A stretch of 64,000 bases of DNA from Paenibacillus sp. Marseille-Q4541 (GCF_018310695.1 NZ_JAGXCY010000003.1:186001-250000), one strand, 5' to 3'; shown: positions 8,411-17,562, numbered from the stretch's first letter. Notes: generated by a model from the sequence alone, not told the origin. Program-made: numbers and translations.

Positions 8411-9082
8411 TTGCCTACTATACTGGTTGCAGACGACGATGCGAACATTCGCGAACTCGTCTGTTTATTTCTTCGCAACGACGGATTTGTAACAGCCGAA
8501 GCCGCAGACGGTAAGGAAGCACTTGCCGTCTACGCTTCACAGCATGTCGATCTTGTCGTGCTCGATATTATGATGCCGATTATGGACGGTTGGACATTGT
8601 GCAAAGAACTCCGACGAGCCAATCCTGATCTTCCGCTACTTCTGCTGACTGCAAGGGGTGAAACATGGGAGAAGGTGAAAGGATTCGAACTTGGAACAGA
8701 TGATTATTTAACGAAGCCATTCGATCCATTGGAGTTAACCGTTCGAGTTAGGGCACTATTGAAACGATATCGGATTGGCTCCACACAGACGGTCCGGTTT
8801 GGCAACGTCATTCTTGATCGGCAAACGTATAAGGTGACGAGAGGGGCAGATTCGCTAACGTTGCCGCTCAAGGAGTTTGAATTACTATATAAGCTCGCAA
8901 GTACACCTGGGCAAGTCTATACGCGCGAGCAATTGATTGATCAAATTTGGGGGATCGATTACGCAGGTGATGAGCGAACGATAGATGTTCATATTAAGCG
9001 CCTGCGTGAACGCTTTGCGGATACTCCTGATTTTCGTATCGAAACCGTTCGTGGTCTTGGCTACCGGCTAGAGGTACAGTAA
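8411..9082 (+). CDS. OmpR-family response regulator
   Basis: About 223 residues from the TTG at 8411, which has AGAGGGAA 7 bases upstream. The receiver domain shows the acidic pocket (VADDD), the phosphorylation Asp in VVLDIMMPIMDG, the switch Thr in LLLTARGE and the Lys in YLTKPFDPLEL. A C-terminal OmpR/PhoB winged helix follows (LTLPLKEFELLYKLAS, YTREQLIDQIWG, DVHIKRLRERF). The histidine kinase gene starts on the last base of its stop (TAATG), so the pair is translationally coupled. The signal is unknown. Confidence 0.93.
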   Translation: MPTILVADDDANIRELVCLFLRNDGFVTAEAADGKEALAVYASQHVDLVVLDIMMPIMDGWTLCKELRRANPDLPLLLLTARGETWEKVKGFELGTDDYLTKPFDPLELTVRVRALLKRYRIGSTQTVRFGNVILDRQTYKVTRGADSLTLPLKEFELLYKLASTPGQVYTREQLIDQIWGIDYAGDERTIDVHIKRLRERFADTPDFRIETVRGLGYRLEVQ

Positions 9083-10449
9083 TGATCAGATCCTTATACA
9101 TACGAGTTGTACTGACCTTTCTGGTCTCCGTAATTGGGGGCACGATCATTGCTTTTTTTGTGGCAACTTGGATATATGAAGATCAATTGAATGAAAACTT
9201 GCAAGTTACTTTACTGGATTTTGGACAGGATATTGTTCAGATTTACGAGACCTTTCCTTTCGCTGAAGCGGAATCGTACGTAAGGGAGATGAAACAGCTC
9301 AATTCCTATCATATTCGAATTTACGAAGAGACGGGTCAGTTCCGTTCTTATGGATCACTTAAAGGAAAGGATCCCTCCGTTGTGACGATGGAACAAGTGA
9401 AGAAAGTACTGGGCGGGGAAATTTCTCAAACGAGAACGAATGGTATTGATCCAATCGTCTTAGGTCTCCCAATGCAAACGGAAAAGGGAGCGAAAGCGAT
9501 GTTTGTAGAGGCGGTCGCGCCTTCTTCCTCCACATTTTTAATCAAGTGGATTATTAATTTTTTGACCTATTCGTTGATAGCGGGAAGTTTACTAATTCTC
9601 GTTGCTGCCATGTTTCTAATAAGACCGATCAAAAAGCTGACACAAGCGACCAGGCGAATAGCAGCTGGAGATTTTAACGTTAAACTGAATATTAAACAAA
9701 AGGGTGAACTCGGTACTTTGGCTCGCAGCTTCGAAGACATGATGTACGATCTCCAGCAACTTGAGCAGATGCGAAGAGACTTTGTAACCAATGTGTCGCA
9801 CGAAGTTCAGTCGCCACTCACCTCGATATCCGGTTATGCAATGGCGCTCAAGCAAGTTAACCTCTCAGATCACGACCGAAGCCGCTATCTTGATATTATC
9901 ATCGCCGAAGCGAAACGGATGTCCAAAATGAGCGATAGCCTGCTACAGCTGAGTTTGCTTGAATCGCAATCACAGCATCTACGAATCGTCACTTTCAGCC
10001 TTGATGAACAGATCAGAAGGGTTATCGTGGCGCTCCAGCCGCTATGGTCGCCTCGCAACATCCATTTCGACCTTAATTTGAGAGCAGTTATGCTATCGGC
10101 TGATCCTGACCAGCTGAATCAAGTATGGACCAATATCATTAGCAATAGCATTAAATTTTCCGAGGATGGCGGCTCTATTAACATTAGCATCAAACAAGAT
10201 ATTAACAACGTGACTATCCAGATATCGGATACGGGGATTGGTATTTCACTTGAGGATCAAAAGCGTATATTTGAGCGTTTTTTTAAGGTAGATCGTTCCC
10301 ATAGTCGTAAGTATGACGGTAGCGGGATGGGACTCGCCATTGTGAAACAGATTGTATCGCTTCATCAAGGTGAGATCCGGGTGGAAAGTGAACTGGGCCG
10401 AGGGACAAGCATTATTGTTACCTTGCCGAATGTAATGGATATAGCGTAA
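9082..10449 (+). CDS. Membrane sensor histidine kinase
   Basis: 455 residues. Two membrane segments (about 8-30 and 155-180) flank a 120-residue outer sensor. A HAMP linker follows (LIRPIKKLTQATRRIAAGDF), then the phospho-acceptor His in NVSHEVQSPLTSI and the ATPase domain: N box NIISNSIKFS, G1 box ISDTGIGIS, F box ERFFKVDRSHS and G2 box GSGMGLAIV. It should phosphorylate the response regulator encoded one base upstream. The H-box has Gln-Ser where most kinases have Arg-Thr, a minor variant. Confidence 0.93.
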   Translation: MIRSLYIRVVLTFLVSVIGGTIIAFFVATWIYEDQLNENLQVTLLDFGQDIVQIYETFPFAEAESYVREMKQLNSYHIRIYEETGQFRSYGSLKGKDPSVVTMEQVKKVLGGEISQTRTNGIDPIVLGLPMQTEKGAKAMFVEAVAPSSSTFLIKWIINFLTYSLIAGSLLILVAAMFLIRPIKKLTQATRRIAAGDFNVKLNIKQKGELGTLARSFEDMMYDLQQLEQMRRDFVTNVSHEVQSPLTSISGYAMALKQVNLSDHDRSRYLDIIIAEAKRMSKMSDSLLQLSLLESQSQHLRIVTFSLDEQIRRVIVALQPLWSPRNIHFDLNLRAVMLSADPDQLNQVWTNIISNSIKFSEDGGSINISIKQDINNVTIQISDTGIGISLEDQKRIFERFFKVDRSHSRKYDGSGMGLAIVKQIVSLHQGEIRVESELGRGTSIIVTLPNVMDIA

Positions 10450-10510
10450 TTCGATTCCTACAGTATCAGTCCGAATTCCGATTACGAAGAACGGTTCTGA
10501 TATTCTTTAG

Positions 10511-10562
10511 GCTACGACATCATCTGCAAGCTATTTTGCATGTGAAGTCGTAGCATTTTTTG
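10511..10562 (+). terminator. Intrinsic terminator
   Basis: Stem GCTACGAC (10511-10518) with GTCGTAGC (10547-10554), an inner TGCA/TGCA pairing in the large loop, then ATTTTTTG. It ends the two-component operon. Confidence 0.85.
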
Positions 10563-10674
10563 TTAGTTCATGCTCCGTTCATATTAACGTCATAGGGAGT
10601 ACATCTTTATCCTATAAGCTCTTTATAGCGGTCCATATGGCCCAACATACAGATGACGACAGGAGAAGATACGA

Positions 10675-11646
10675 GTGAAACTAAACGAAGAGGTACAGAA
10701 AATGAGGATAGGTAAACCGTTTATCTTTATACTTAAAGCAATAGGGGTATTCGTTGCCGCCGTAGCGGTTTTTCTAGTGATTGTTTTTATTGTTCATATG
10801 ATCAGCAACAAATTAGAACAACAAAAAATACAATCCTATGGTCAGTTCGTACAGGTGGATGGAAAAAACATGAATGTTCTGATTGAAGGATCAGGCGAAG
10901 AAACCGTCGTACTACTGCCAGGTTACGGAACAGCAGCACCAGCACTTGATTTTAAGCCATTAATACAAGAGCTATCCCCATATTACAAAGTAGTTGTAGT
11001 AGAGCCTTTTGGTTATGGATTAAGTGATGTTACCGATAAAGAACGAAGCACAGCAAATATCGTTAGTGAAATTCATGAAGCTCTGCAGAGCCTTAACATT
11101 GATCGATATATTCTCATGGGTCACTCCATTGCGGGCATTTACGGACTAGATTATGTGAATAAATATGAAAACGAAGTGAGTGCATTTGTCGGGATCGATA
11201 CCAGTGTTCCTACACAAGGCAATATGGATGTGGAGTTTCCGATAAAAACGCTCAAACTTCTCAAAAATTCAGGTATAGCCAGATTGGTAGTAAAACTAAG
11301 TGGTGATCCCTATGCTGGATTACCATATGATGATGACACAAAAGAACAAATGAGAATGCTTTCTCTCAAAAATATGTATAATTCCAGCACAGCAAATGAA
11401 ATGGAAAATTTTTATACGAATTTTAAAGCAGCCGAAAATTTAACATTCCCTAAAAATCTTCCGCTTATATTGTTTATAGAAGCGAATAATACAGATGTTG
11501 AAGGATGGATCCCCCTGCATGAAGAACAAGTGAAAAATTCTTTACATGGTAAAGTGATAAGACTTGATGGGGAACATTATTTACATCATACCAAGTCAAA
11601 AGAAATCGTGGAGAACGTTAGGGGGGTTATGGAAGAAATAAAATAA
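10675..11646 (+). CDS. Membrane-anchored alpha/beta hydrolase
   Basis: 323 residues. A single N-terminal membrane helix (about 15-43) leaves the catalytic domain probably outside. The nucleophile elbow is GHSIAG with Ser151. The oxyanion region is VVLLPGYG and a late His lies in LDGEHYLHH, completing a plausible Ser-Asp-His triad. The substrate is unknown; proline iminopeptidase- or lipase-like activities are possible. GTG at 10675 has AGGAGA 8 bases upstream. ATG at 10702 also has GAAGAGGT upstream, so the true start is uncertain by nine residues. The gene is monocistronic. Confidence 0.85.
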   Translation: MKLNEEVQKMRIGKPFIFILKAIGVFVAAVAVFLVIVFIVHMISNKLEQQKIQSYGQFVQVDGKNMNVLIEGSGEETVVLLPGYGTAAPALDFKPLIQELSPYYKVVVVEPFGYGLSDVTDKERSTANIVSEIHEALQSLNIDRYILMGHSIAGIYGLDYVNKYENEVSAFVGIDTSVPTQGNMDVEFPIKTLKLLKNSGIARLVVKLSGDPYAGLPYDDDTKEQMRMLSLKNMYNSSTANEMENFYTNFKAAENLTFPKNLPLILFIEANNTDVEGWIPLHEEQVKNSLHGKVIRLDGEHYLHHTKSKEIVENVRGVMEEIK

Positions 11647-11684
11647 GGAAAAAACCGCCCTTAGGGACGGTTTTTTCCTTATTT
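11645..11684. terminator. Intrinsic terminator with long symmetric arms
   Basis: 13-base arms (11645-11657 and 11668-11680, AAGGAAAAAACCG paired with its complement) around CCCTTAGGGA. The T-rich right arm makes it a strong terminator, and it could work in both directions. Confidence 0.9.
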
Positions 11685-11773
11685 TATGGTGACAATGCAT
11701 AAAACAGGTGGACCTTGGAACCAATCGCATTACAATTCGTATGAATGTCTAGATTAATAGGAGGCGATTATTA

Positions 11774-11980
11774 ATGAATGAAAAAGGTTGTATTAAATGT
11801 GGAAGTAGAGACGCGGAGACCAAAGAAGTAGCGATGACGGGTACAGGGCTATCAAAAATGTTTGATATTCAGAATAATCAATTCGTTGTCGTATACTGCA
11901 AAAATTGCGGGTATTCCGAATTTTACAATAAAAATGCTTCAAGAGCTTCCAATATTATTGACTTCTTTTTCGGTGGGTAA
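11774..11980 (+). CDS. Small zinc-ribbon protein (nucleic-acid-binding type)
   Basis: 68 residues with two CxxC knuckles, C6/C9 (CIKC) and C42/C45 (CKNC), enough for one zinc ion. The middle TGTGLSKMFDIQ and the end IIDFFFGG match a family of predicted nucleic-acid-binding zinc ribbons (the DUF2082 type, from memory). GGAGG precedes the ATG. It stands alone, and the function of the family is not established. Confidence 0.8.
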   Translation: MNEKGCIKCGSRDAETKEVAMTGTGLSKMFDIQNNQFVVVYCKNCGYSEFYNKNASRASNIIDFFFGG

Positions 11981-12288
11981 AGTAGATCCTATTTAGGATG
12001 GCGGATTGCTCATCTATGTACGAATGAAATCGGTACCCATAGACTGGACACTTTGAAAAGGTGTTTAGGATGTGGGTGCTTTTTATTAGATATAAGATCA
12101 TCTGAAGGAAAAACATCAAGAGTTACAAGGCAATCATGAAACATTATTTAAGAGTAGAAAAGGGGAGAATTGCGGTATCTTGGCTTGACAATCTGTTCAT
12201 AGATAAGTAATTATTAAAAATTAAAGTATCCCTGTTTATTTAAGACTTCCATGAGATACATACAATAATGAACTGGCTGGTGTGAAAA
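11981..12288. other. 308-base intergenic region
   Basis: I see no gene here. A GGTACCCATAGACTGGACA stretch near 12035 loosely recalls the end of an IS3-type element, but no transposase frame or matching inverted repeat is present. The amidohydrolase start is preceded by GGTGTGAAAA. Confidence 0.4.
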
Positions 12289-13284
12289 ATGAAAATAATA
12301 GCGCTTGAAGAACACTTTACAAATCCTGCACTCAATGCAGATATTCAAAAACAGGTTCAAAAATTGTCTCCTCATTTCTATGAGGCTTTTGGCAACAATG
12401 GACTTGTTGGCTCTCCCAACCCAGAAGAATTGATGGACTTGGGAGACATTCGCATCGCAAATATGGATGCAAATAAGATTGACATTCAGTGCCTGTCTTA
12501 TTCTGCTCCCGGTGCCCAAATCCTTCCTCCAGCAGAGGCAATCTCGTTTGCAAGAGAGGCAAACGATTATTTAGCAGATTCCATTAAAGCACATCCTGAT
12601 CGTTTTGTTGGATTTGCTATGTTACCGACTTCTGCACCTGAACAGGCAGCAATTGAATTAGAGCGTGCCGTTCAGCAGCTGAATTTCAAAGGATTTATGA
12701 TTAATGGACGTACAGATGATCTGTTTCTCGATCACGTGAAATTCCGTCCTATACTGGAGGCAGCATCTGCTTTAGATGTCCCTCTCTTTTTGCATCCATC
12801 ATTAATATCTAAGGGAATACAAGAATCTTATTACGGTGGTTTTGATCCGGTTCTCAGTACTCGTTTTGCAACGGCTGGTTTTGGGTGGCATGCAGAAACA
12901 GGCATTCATGCAATGCGTATGATTCTAGGAGGTATTTTCGATGAATACCCTAATTTACAAATTATTCTTGGTCATTGGGGAGAAATGATTCCTCCCTTCT
13001 TAGAACGACTAGACTTAACTATGTCTGGAGCGGCTAAGCATTTACAGCGTAGTGTATCAGAGTATTTTACGAATCATATGTATGTGACACCTAGCGGGAT
13101 GTGGAGTCTTCCACAGCTGAAGATGAACATGGATATTATGGGAGCAGACCGAATCATGTATTCGGTAGACTACCCGTTCATTAAAAATGAAGAAGCAAGG
13201 GCCTTTTTAGAAAATGCCCCAATAAGTGATTTGGATAAAGAGAAGATAGCTTATTCCAATGCGAAACAATTGTTGAAACTGTAA
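12289..13284 (+). CDS. ACMSD/gamma-resorcylate-decarboxylase-type amidohydrolase
   Basis: 331 residues of the amidohydrolase_2 fold. Metal ligands fit the 2,6-dihydroxybenzoate (gamma-resorcylate) decarboxylase branch: E-x-H at the start (ALEEHF), then HPS in VPLFLHPS, GHWGE, and the late Asp in SVDYPF. The metal-bound enzyme would act on a small aromatic or dienoic acid, by decarboxylation or hydrolysis; the exact substrate cannot be told. It stands alone, 20 bases upstream of the conserved hairpin element that probably terminates it. Confidence 0.85.
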   Translation: MKIIALEEHFTNPALNADIQKQVQKLSPHFYEAFGNNGLVGSPNPEELMDLGDIRIANMDANKIDIQCLSYSAPGAQILPPAEAISFAREANDYLADSIKAHPDRFVGFAMLPTSAPEQAAIELERAVQQLNFKGFMINGRTDDLFLDHVKFRPILEAASALDVPLFLHPSLISKGIQESYYGGFDPVLSTRFATAGFGWHAETGIHAMRMILGGIFDEYPNLQIILGHWGEMIPPFLERLDLTMSGAAKHLQRSVSEYFTNHMYVTPSGMWSLPQLKMNMDIMGADRIMYSVDYPFIKNEEARAFLENAPISDLDKEKIAYSNAKQLLKL

Positions 13285-13303
13285 GAATCATTGAGTTGCA
13301 ATC

Positions 13304-13380
13304 ATCCCCTCGTGGTAGACAACGTAAAACAGACATCTGAGAAGATGCACTAGAACGTTGTTGATCGGAGGGGGTATTTT
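13304..13380 (+). repeat. Conserved three-stem hairpin element, copy 1
   Basis: Nested stems: outer ATCCCCTC (13304-13311) with GAGGGGGT, middle GACAACGT (13318-13325) with ACGTTGTT (13354-13361), inner CATCT with AGATG, then TATTTTTT. Copy 2 at 32054 keeps the middle stem exactly and much unpaired sequence too (AGACAACGTAAAA, AGACATC, AACGTTGTT, GGAGGG). It can serve as terminator of the amidohydrolase gene. Conservation of loops beyond base pairing suggests a specific RNA or a dispersed repeat family. I do not recognise it as a named RNA. Confidence 0.75.
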
Positions 13381-13625
13381 TTATGAAAAATGAAGTCTAG
13401 CTTTTTAAATTTAAAATTTATTTTTTACTATGGGAGGCAGCAAAAACCCTGATTTAGGCATCGTTTTGCGCTTTCCGAAGGCCTTGTGTATGAACTTCAC
13501 TCTTGTTTACCTGTTTAAAAAGTTTATTATTATCAGATAATAGTAGATATTTTATTCTATTAATATTTATAATAGACTTTGTATGGTTATAATTGACACT
13601 GAAAAGTTGTGTTCCTGCGTGGCGC

Positions 13626-13669
13626 CTTGCTTTTAGTGACATCAAAGCAAGAGTGCATACTCTTTTTTT
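13626..13669 (+). terminator. Hairpins with T run upstream of mqo, possible attenuator
   Basis: CTTGCTTT (13626-13633) pairs with AAAGCAAG (13644-13651). A second short hairpin GAGT-GCAT-ACTC (13651-13662) is followed by seven T, ending 28 bases before the mqo start. Either it terminates something upstream or it attenuates mqo. Confidence 0.45.
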
Positions 13670-13697
13670 GCAAATATAGAGGAAAAGGAAGGTTATA

Positions 13698-15227
13698 ATG
13701 AGCAACATACAGAAAAAAACAGACGTTTTATTAATTGGTGCCGGAGTTATGAGCGCCACATTGGGATCAATACTGAAAGAGTTAGCACCTGATTGGGAAA
13801 TTAAAGTGTTTGAGAAACTTTCGAAACCCGGAGAAGAAAGCTCTAATGAATGGAATAATGCCGGTACGGGCCATGCTGCGCTGTGCGAGCTTAACTATAC
13901 CTCCGAGAAATCAGACGGATCTATAGATATTAGCAAAGCTACGACGATTAATGAACATTTTCAGCTGTCACGACAGTTTTGGTCTTATCTTGTAAAAAGC
14001 AATTTGATTCGTAATCCGCAGGACTTTATCATGCCAATACCACATATGAGTTTGGTACAAGGGGAAAAAAATGTAACGTTTTTGAAAAAGCGATTTGAAG
14101 CGCTGTCAAAAAACCCTCTTTTTCAAGGGATGGAATATTCTGATCGTCCTGAAAAACTAAAGGAATGGATTCCACTTATTATGGAAGGGCGTACATCCAA
14201 AGAACCGATTGCAGCTACAAAAATTGACTCTGGAACGGACGTTAACTTTGGTGCTTTAACGCGCATGCTGTTTGATCATTTGAAGAGTCAAAACGTCGAG
14301 ATCAATTACAATCATAGTGTTAAGAACTTGAAACGTACTAGTGATGGCTCGTGGGAAGTGAAAGTGCACAATATGAATAGCGGTAAGGTCGAAAACCATA
14401 CTGCAAAATTCGTCTTTATCGGCGGCGGGGGAGGAAGTCTTCCTTTACTACAAAAAACCGGTATTCCTGAGTCAAAACATATCGGAGGTTTCCCAGTAAG
14501 CGGTTTGTTTATGGTATGTAACAATCCGGAAGTGGTAGCGCAGCATCACGCAAAAGTATATGGAAAAGCGAAGGTGGGGGCTCCTCCGATGTCTGTTCCG
14601 CATCTGGATACAAGGTATATCGATAACAAAAAAACACTATTGTTTGGACCATTTGCGGGCTTCTCACCAAAGTTCCTCAAAACGGGCTCGAATTTTGATC
14701 TGTTAGGTTCCGTTAAACCTAATAATCTCTTTACGATGCTTGCAGCAGGTGTAAAAGAAATGTCTCTTACAAAATACCTGATTCAGCAAGTGATGTTATC
14801 CAATGAAAAACGCTTGGAAGAATTACGCGAGTTTATTCCAAACGCGAAAAGCGGGGATTGGGACATTGTCGTAGCTGGACAACGTGTGCAAGTGATCAAA
14901 GACACGGATGCGGGTAAAGGAACACTTCAGTTTGGTACGGAAGTGGTTACTGCGGCTGATGGATCGATCGCTGCATTGCTAGGTGCTTCTCCAGGTGCTT
15001 CTACTGCGGTTCACGTAATGCTTGAGATTTTAGAAAAATGTTATCCACAACATATGGAAGAGTGGAAACCGAAAATAAAAGAAATGATTCCTTCTTATGG
15101 TGTGTCACTTATGGAAAACGCAGAGCTTTTCGAAGAAATTCACAATTCTACAGCGCAGACACTTGGACTGAATCAAAGGGACCGATCCACCATAAATTCT
15201 TGGGATGCAAAAACGAAGCATGGGTAG
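13698..15227 (+). CDS. mqo: Malate:quinone oxidoreductase
   Basis: 509 residues, the normal length. The N-terminal FAD-binding motif is [14 protein letters not shown], then [20 protein letters not shown] and [11 protein letters not shown], highly characteristic of Mqo. Later segments NFGALTRML and [20 protein letters not shown] also fit. It is a peripheral membrane flavoenzyme oxidising malate to oxaloacetate and passing electrons to quinone, a TCA-cycle alternative to malate dehydrogenase. AAGGAAGG precedes the ATG. The gene is monocistronic. Confidence 0.97.
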   Translation: MSNIQKKTDVLLIGAGVMSATLGSILKELAPDWEIKVFEKLSKPGEESSNEWNNAGTGHAALCELNYTSEKSDGSIDISKATTINEHFQLSRQFWSYLVKSNLIRNPQDFIMPIPHMSLVQGEKNVTFLKKRFEALSKNPLFQGMEYSDRPEKLKEWIPLIMEGRTSKEPIAATKIDSGTDVNFGALTRMLFDHLKSQNVEINYNHSVKNLKRTSDGSWEVKVHNMNSGKVENHTAKFVFIGGGGGSLPLLQKTGIPESKHIGGFPVSGLFMVCNNPEVVAQHHAKVYGKAKVGAPPMSVPHLDTRYIDNKKTLLFGPFAGFSPKFLKTGSNFDLLGSVKPNNLFTMLAAGVKEMSLTKYLIQQVMLSNEKRLEELREFIPNAKSGDWDIVVAGQRVQVIKDTDAGKGTLQFGTEVVTAADGSIAALLGASPGASTAVHVMLEILEKCYPQHMEEWKPKIKEMIPSYGVSLMENAELFEEIHNSTAQTLGLNQRDRSTINSWDAKTKHG

Positions 15228-15256
15228 AGAGTGAAAAGGAAAGATAGAATAAAACA

Positions 15257-15295
15257 GAACCTTTGGTCTATCTTAGGATTAAAGGTTCTTTTCCT
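15257..15295 (+). terminator. Intrinsic terminator of mqo
   Basis: GAACCTTT (15257-15264) pairs with AAAGGTTC (15281-15288), followed by TTTTCCTTTC. Confidence 0.8.
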
Positions 15296-15356
15296 TTCAT
15301 TTAACATTTGCAGTAAGATCCTTCCTTACATATTGCGAATCTATGGAATCATAGAA

Positions 15357-15398
15357 AAACAAGATAGCCACCGATTGGTGACTATCTTGTTTTTTTAA
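15357..15398. terminator. Bidirectional terminator between mqo and P450
   Basis: 16-base arms AAACAAGATAGCCACC / GGTGACTATCTTGTTT with one mismatch and a GATT loop, with A run before and T run after. It serves the convergent P450 gene. Confidence 0.88.
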
Positions 15399-15427
15399 AG
15401 ATTATCTGCTTGTTATTATTAATGTTG

Positions 15428-16657
15428 TTAACTATAGACACGTACTGGCAGAGTAGATAACATTTGACCTGCTGCAGATGGCATTAAGCTATCTTCAAGA
15501 CGAAAACCTGGAACGGGTTCAATTCGAGAAAATTTATCCATAAATAAGCCGATACCGATATTTGCTTCCAGCCTAGCAAGCGGAGCCCCTAAGCAAAAAT
15601 GAGGTCCATTCCCAAATGTTAAATGCTGTTTATTGTTGGGACGGTGAATATCGAGTGTGAATGGATTTTCAAATACGGCTTCATCCATATTCGCAGCACT
15701 CATCCACGTGACAACGACATCGCCTTTCTTTAAGTCAACGCCTAATAATTGATTATCCTGTTTGACGGTCCGATCCATTTTAGCAATATGAAACCGATAA
15801 CGAAGCATTTCTTCTACCGTATTCGGTAGTAGTTTACGATTAGCTTGTACTTCCCCGTAAATTTGATCGTTATCATATAGGAAAGAATAGAACGTATTCG
15901 CTAACAGATGACTCGTCGTTTCAATACCGGCGCCCAAGATAAACATCGTGGTTCTCACGATCTCATCATCGGATAAGCGATCACCATCTACTTCAGCTTG
16001 AATCAAGTCAGAAATGATATCATCTGATAGATTGGCTCTTTTTTGCAAAATATGAGGGTAGAGATAGTTATAGTATTCTTTCGCAGCATTACGTTTCAAA
16101 GCTTGTACATTTTCTATATTTTCTTTGGGAAGCGGAAGGAACAGATCATATACCCATTGTTGAAATAATTGTCTATCTTCTGAAGGAACCCCAAGCAAGT
16201 CAGCTATCACAATCGTGGGTAATGCACTGGTAAAATCTTTAACGACATCGATGACCTCCGCTTCTTCAATCTCATCCAAAAGCTTAGTAACGATCTCATG
16301 AATTCGTGGTTCCCATAATTTCAAACTGCGAGGAGTAAAAGCAGCAGAGAGCAAGGAGCGGCTTTTTCTGTGATCAGGAGGATCGGACATCAAATTTATT
16401 TTGCCCATATGTTGTCCCTCATCGTTATCAGCACCTACGCTGATGGTCGTACGCATTCTAACACTGGAGAAATGTTCATAGTCACTGAGGACTCTTTTTA
16501 CATCGTTATAGCGGAATACATTCCAGGTGTTCGTTGCCTTATTATAGCTTACAGGTTCATCTTGAAGTTTCTGTTTGTACCACGCATAGGGATTAAATTC
16601 GTCGGACGGTGATTGAAACTGAGTAATTTCCTCTAAAGAGATAATTTCATTATTCAT
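15428..16657 (-). CDS. Cytochrome P450 (bacterial class, CYP107-like)
   Basis: 409 residues, the usual soluble bacterial P450 length. The heme loop is FGNGPHFCLGAPLAR with the Cys ligand at residue 355. The oxygen-activation helix is ILGAGIETTSHLL and the E-x-x-R pair is in EEMLRYR. It should hydroxylate a small organic molecule using electrons from a ferredoxin or flavodoxin encoded elsewhere; no redox partner is adjacent. AGGAAAG precedes the start. A PadR regulator gene is divergent, with an operator-like dyad just upstream of this gene, so it is probably an inducible detoxification or secondary-metabolism enzyme. Confidence 0.93.
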   Translation of the reverse strand: MNNEIISLEEITQFQSPSDEFNPYAWYKQKLQDEPVSYNKATNTWNVFRYNDVKRVLSDYEHFSSVRMRTTISVGADNDEGQHMGKINLMSDPPDHRKSRSLLSAAFTPRSLKLWEPRIHEIVTKLLDEIEEAEVIDVVKDFTSALPTIVIADLLGVPSEDRQLFQQWVYDLFLPLPKENIENVQALKRNAAKEYYNYLYPHILQKRANLSDDIISDLIQAEVDGDRLSDDEIVRTTMFILGAGIETTSHLLANTFYSFLYDNDQIYGEVQANRKLLPNTVEEMLRYRFHIAKMDRTVKQDNQLLGVDLKKGDVVVTWMSAANMDEAVFENPFTLDIHRPNNKQHLTFGNGPHFCLGAPLARLEANIGIGLFMDKFSRIEPVPGFRLEDSLMPSAAGQMLSTLPVRVYS

Positions 16658-16688
16658 TTCTTTCCTCCCAACTGCTAAGATGAATTAG

Positions 16689-16716
16689 TGTTAACTTAAC
16701 ACGTGTTATTTTAACA
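16689..16716. promoter_or_regulatory. Candidate PadR operator
   Basis: A 28-base near-palindrome: perfect core TAACACGTGTTA (16697-16708), with outer TGTTAA (16689-16694) and TTAACA (16711-16716) as matching arms. Twelve of fourteen positions pair. It lies 32 bases upstream of the P450 start, in the P450-padR intergenic region. Confidence 0.65.
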
Positions 16717-16873
16717 TATATAAATAGTGAGATAATACATCCATATGTCCTAAGTCGAAAGGACCCTGACAAGCATTTTTTGTCGATCGATGATTGAAGT
16801 AATTCGAAGTCGTGGTAAGCTTACAATACATTTGCTAAAAGGAAATATGAATATAAACGAGAGGTAAGAATGC

Positions 16874-17386
16874 ATGTACATAGAACTGCTTATCTTGATA
16901 CAAATCGAAATGTCACCTAAATATGGATATGAAATCAAGAAAGAAATACAAAAAGATTTAGGTTACTTAACCGATGTAAATCACAATATGTTATACCCCA
17001 CTTTACGGAGATTCACAGAACATGGATTGATTACGAAAAAAATAAATGCACAAGATGGCAAGCCTAATCAGTATGTTTATGAAATAACAGAAGTAGGAAA
17101 AAGAAAAATTGCGGATCTCATTAACGATTTTTCAGAGAAAGACGCAAAGCATCAAATTGACTTCTTGATCAGAGTGTCTCTGTTTGGGCGTATCTCTCAA
17201 GAAAATCAACTTCGAATATTAAATATGAGAAAAAAAGACTTAGAAGCGCTTTTGAAAGATCTGAAAATACGGGAAGATGAGAGCGTAGACGATTTGTATA
17301 GGAACGAAGTTCTTCGAATCTCAATATCTCAGGTAAATGGAGAAATCTTGTGGATCAATGAATTGATTCAAAAAGTAGTTTTGTAG
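16874..17386 (+). CDS. PadR-family transcriptional regulator
   Basis: 170 residues. The N-terminal winged helix shows the PadR pattern: MSPKYGYEIKKEIQKDLGYL, then LYPTLRRFTEHGLIT and QYVYEITEVGKRKI. A C-terminal helical dimer domain follows. PadR proteins repress their target until an aromatic or drug ligand binds. Its divergent neighbour is the P450 gene, with a dyad between them, so it is likely the P450 repressor (inference). The ATG at 16874 has GAGGTAAG upstream. Confidence 0.9.
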   Translation: MYIELLILIQIEMSPKYGYEIKKEIQKDLGYLTDVNHNMLYPTLRRFTEHGLITKKINAQDGKPNQYVYEITEVGKRKIADLINDFSEKDAKHQIDFLIRVSLFGRISQENQLRILNMRKKDLEALLKDLKIREDESVDDLYRNEVLRISISQVNGEILWINELIQKVVL

Positions 17387-17500
17387 GAAAATTAACGTAA
17401 GATTGCGTAAATTGGTCCTAAGAATAGATAACATAGGGCCGAAAAATGGGGCTATAGGTTATAAAGGATGAAAAGGAACATAAAAGTTGTATGCTTCTTA

Positions 17501-17530
17501 TTGAAATATTTACTTTCTCATGCTTATAAT
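17501..17530 (+). promoter_or_regulatory. Sigma-A promoter of ABC-F gene
   Basis: TTGAAA (17501-17506), 18-base spacer, TATAAT (17525-17530). The start codon is 32 bases downstream. Confidence 0.7.
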
Positions 17531-17562
17531 AGATCGATAAAATTAGAAAAAGGTGTCTATAA

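Larger units (their letters stand above)
13285..13697. other. 413-base intergenic region with folded element and leader hairpins
   Basis: Holds copy 1 of the repeated three-stem element (13304-13380) and a tandem hairpin with a T run (13626-13669) just before mqo. A reading frame on the minus strand across 13454-13759 overlaps mqo, has no ribosome binding site and is not supported. Confidence 0.6.

Noticed and set aside
12022..12075. Sequence recalling an IS3-type terminal repeat (GGTACCCATAGACTGGACA)
   Set aside because: No transposase remnant and no matching repeat on the other side; resemblance rests on memory only.
13454..13759. Minus-strand frame before and into mqo
   Set aside because: Overlaps the certain mqo start and the hairpins, and has no ribosome binding site or family.
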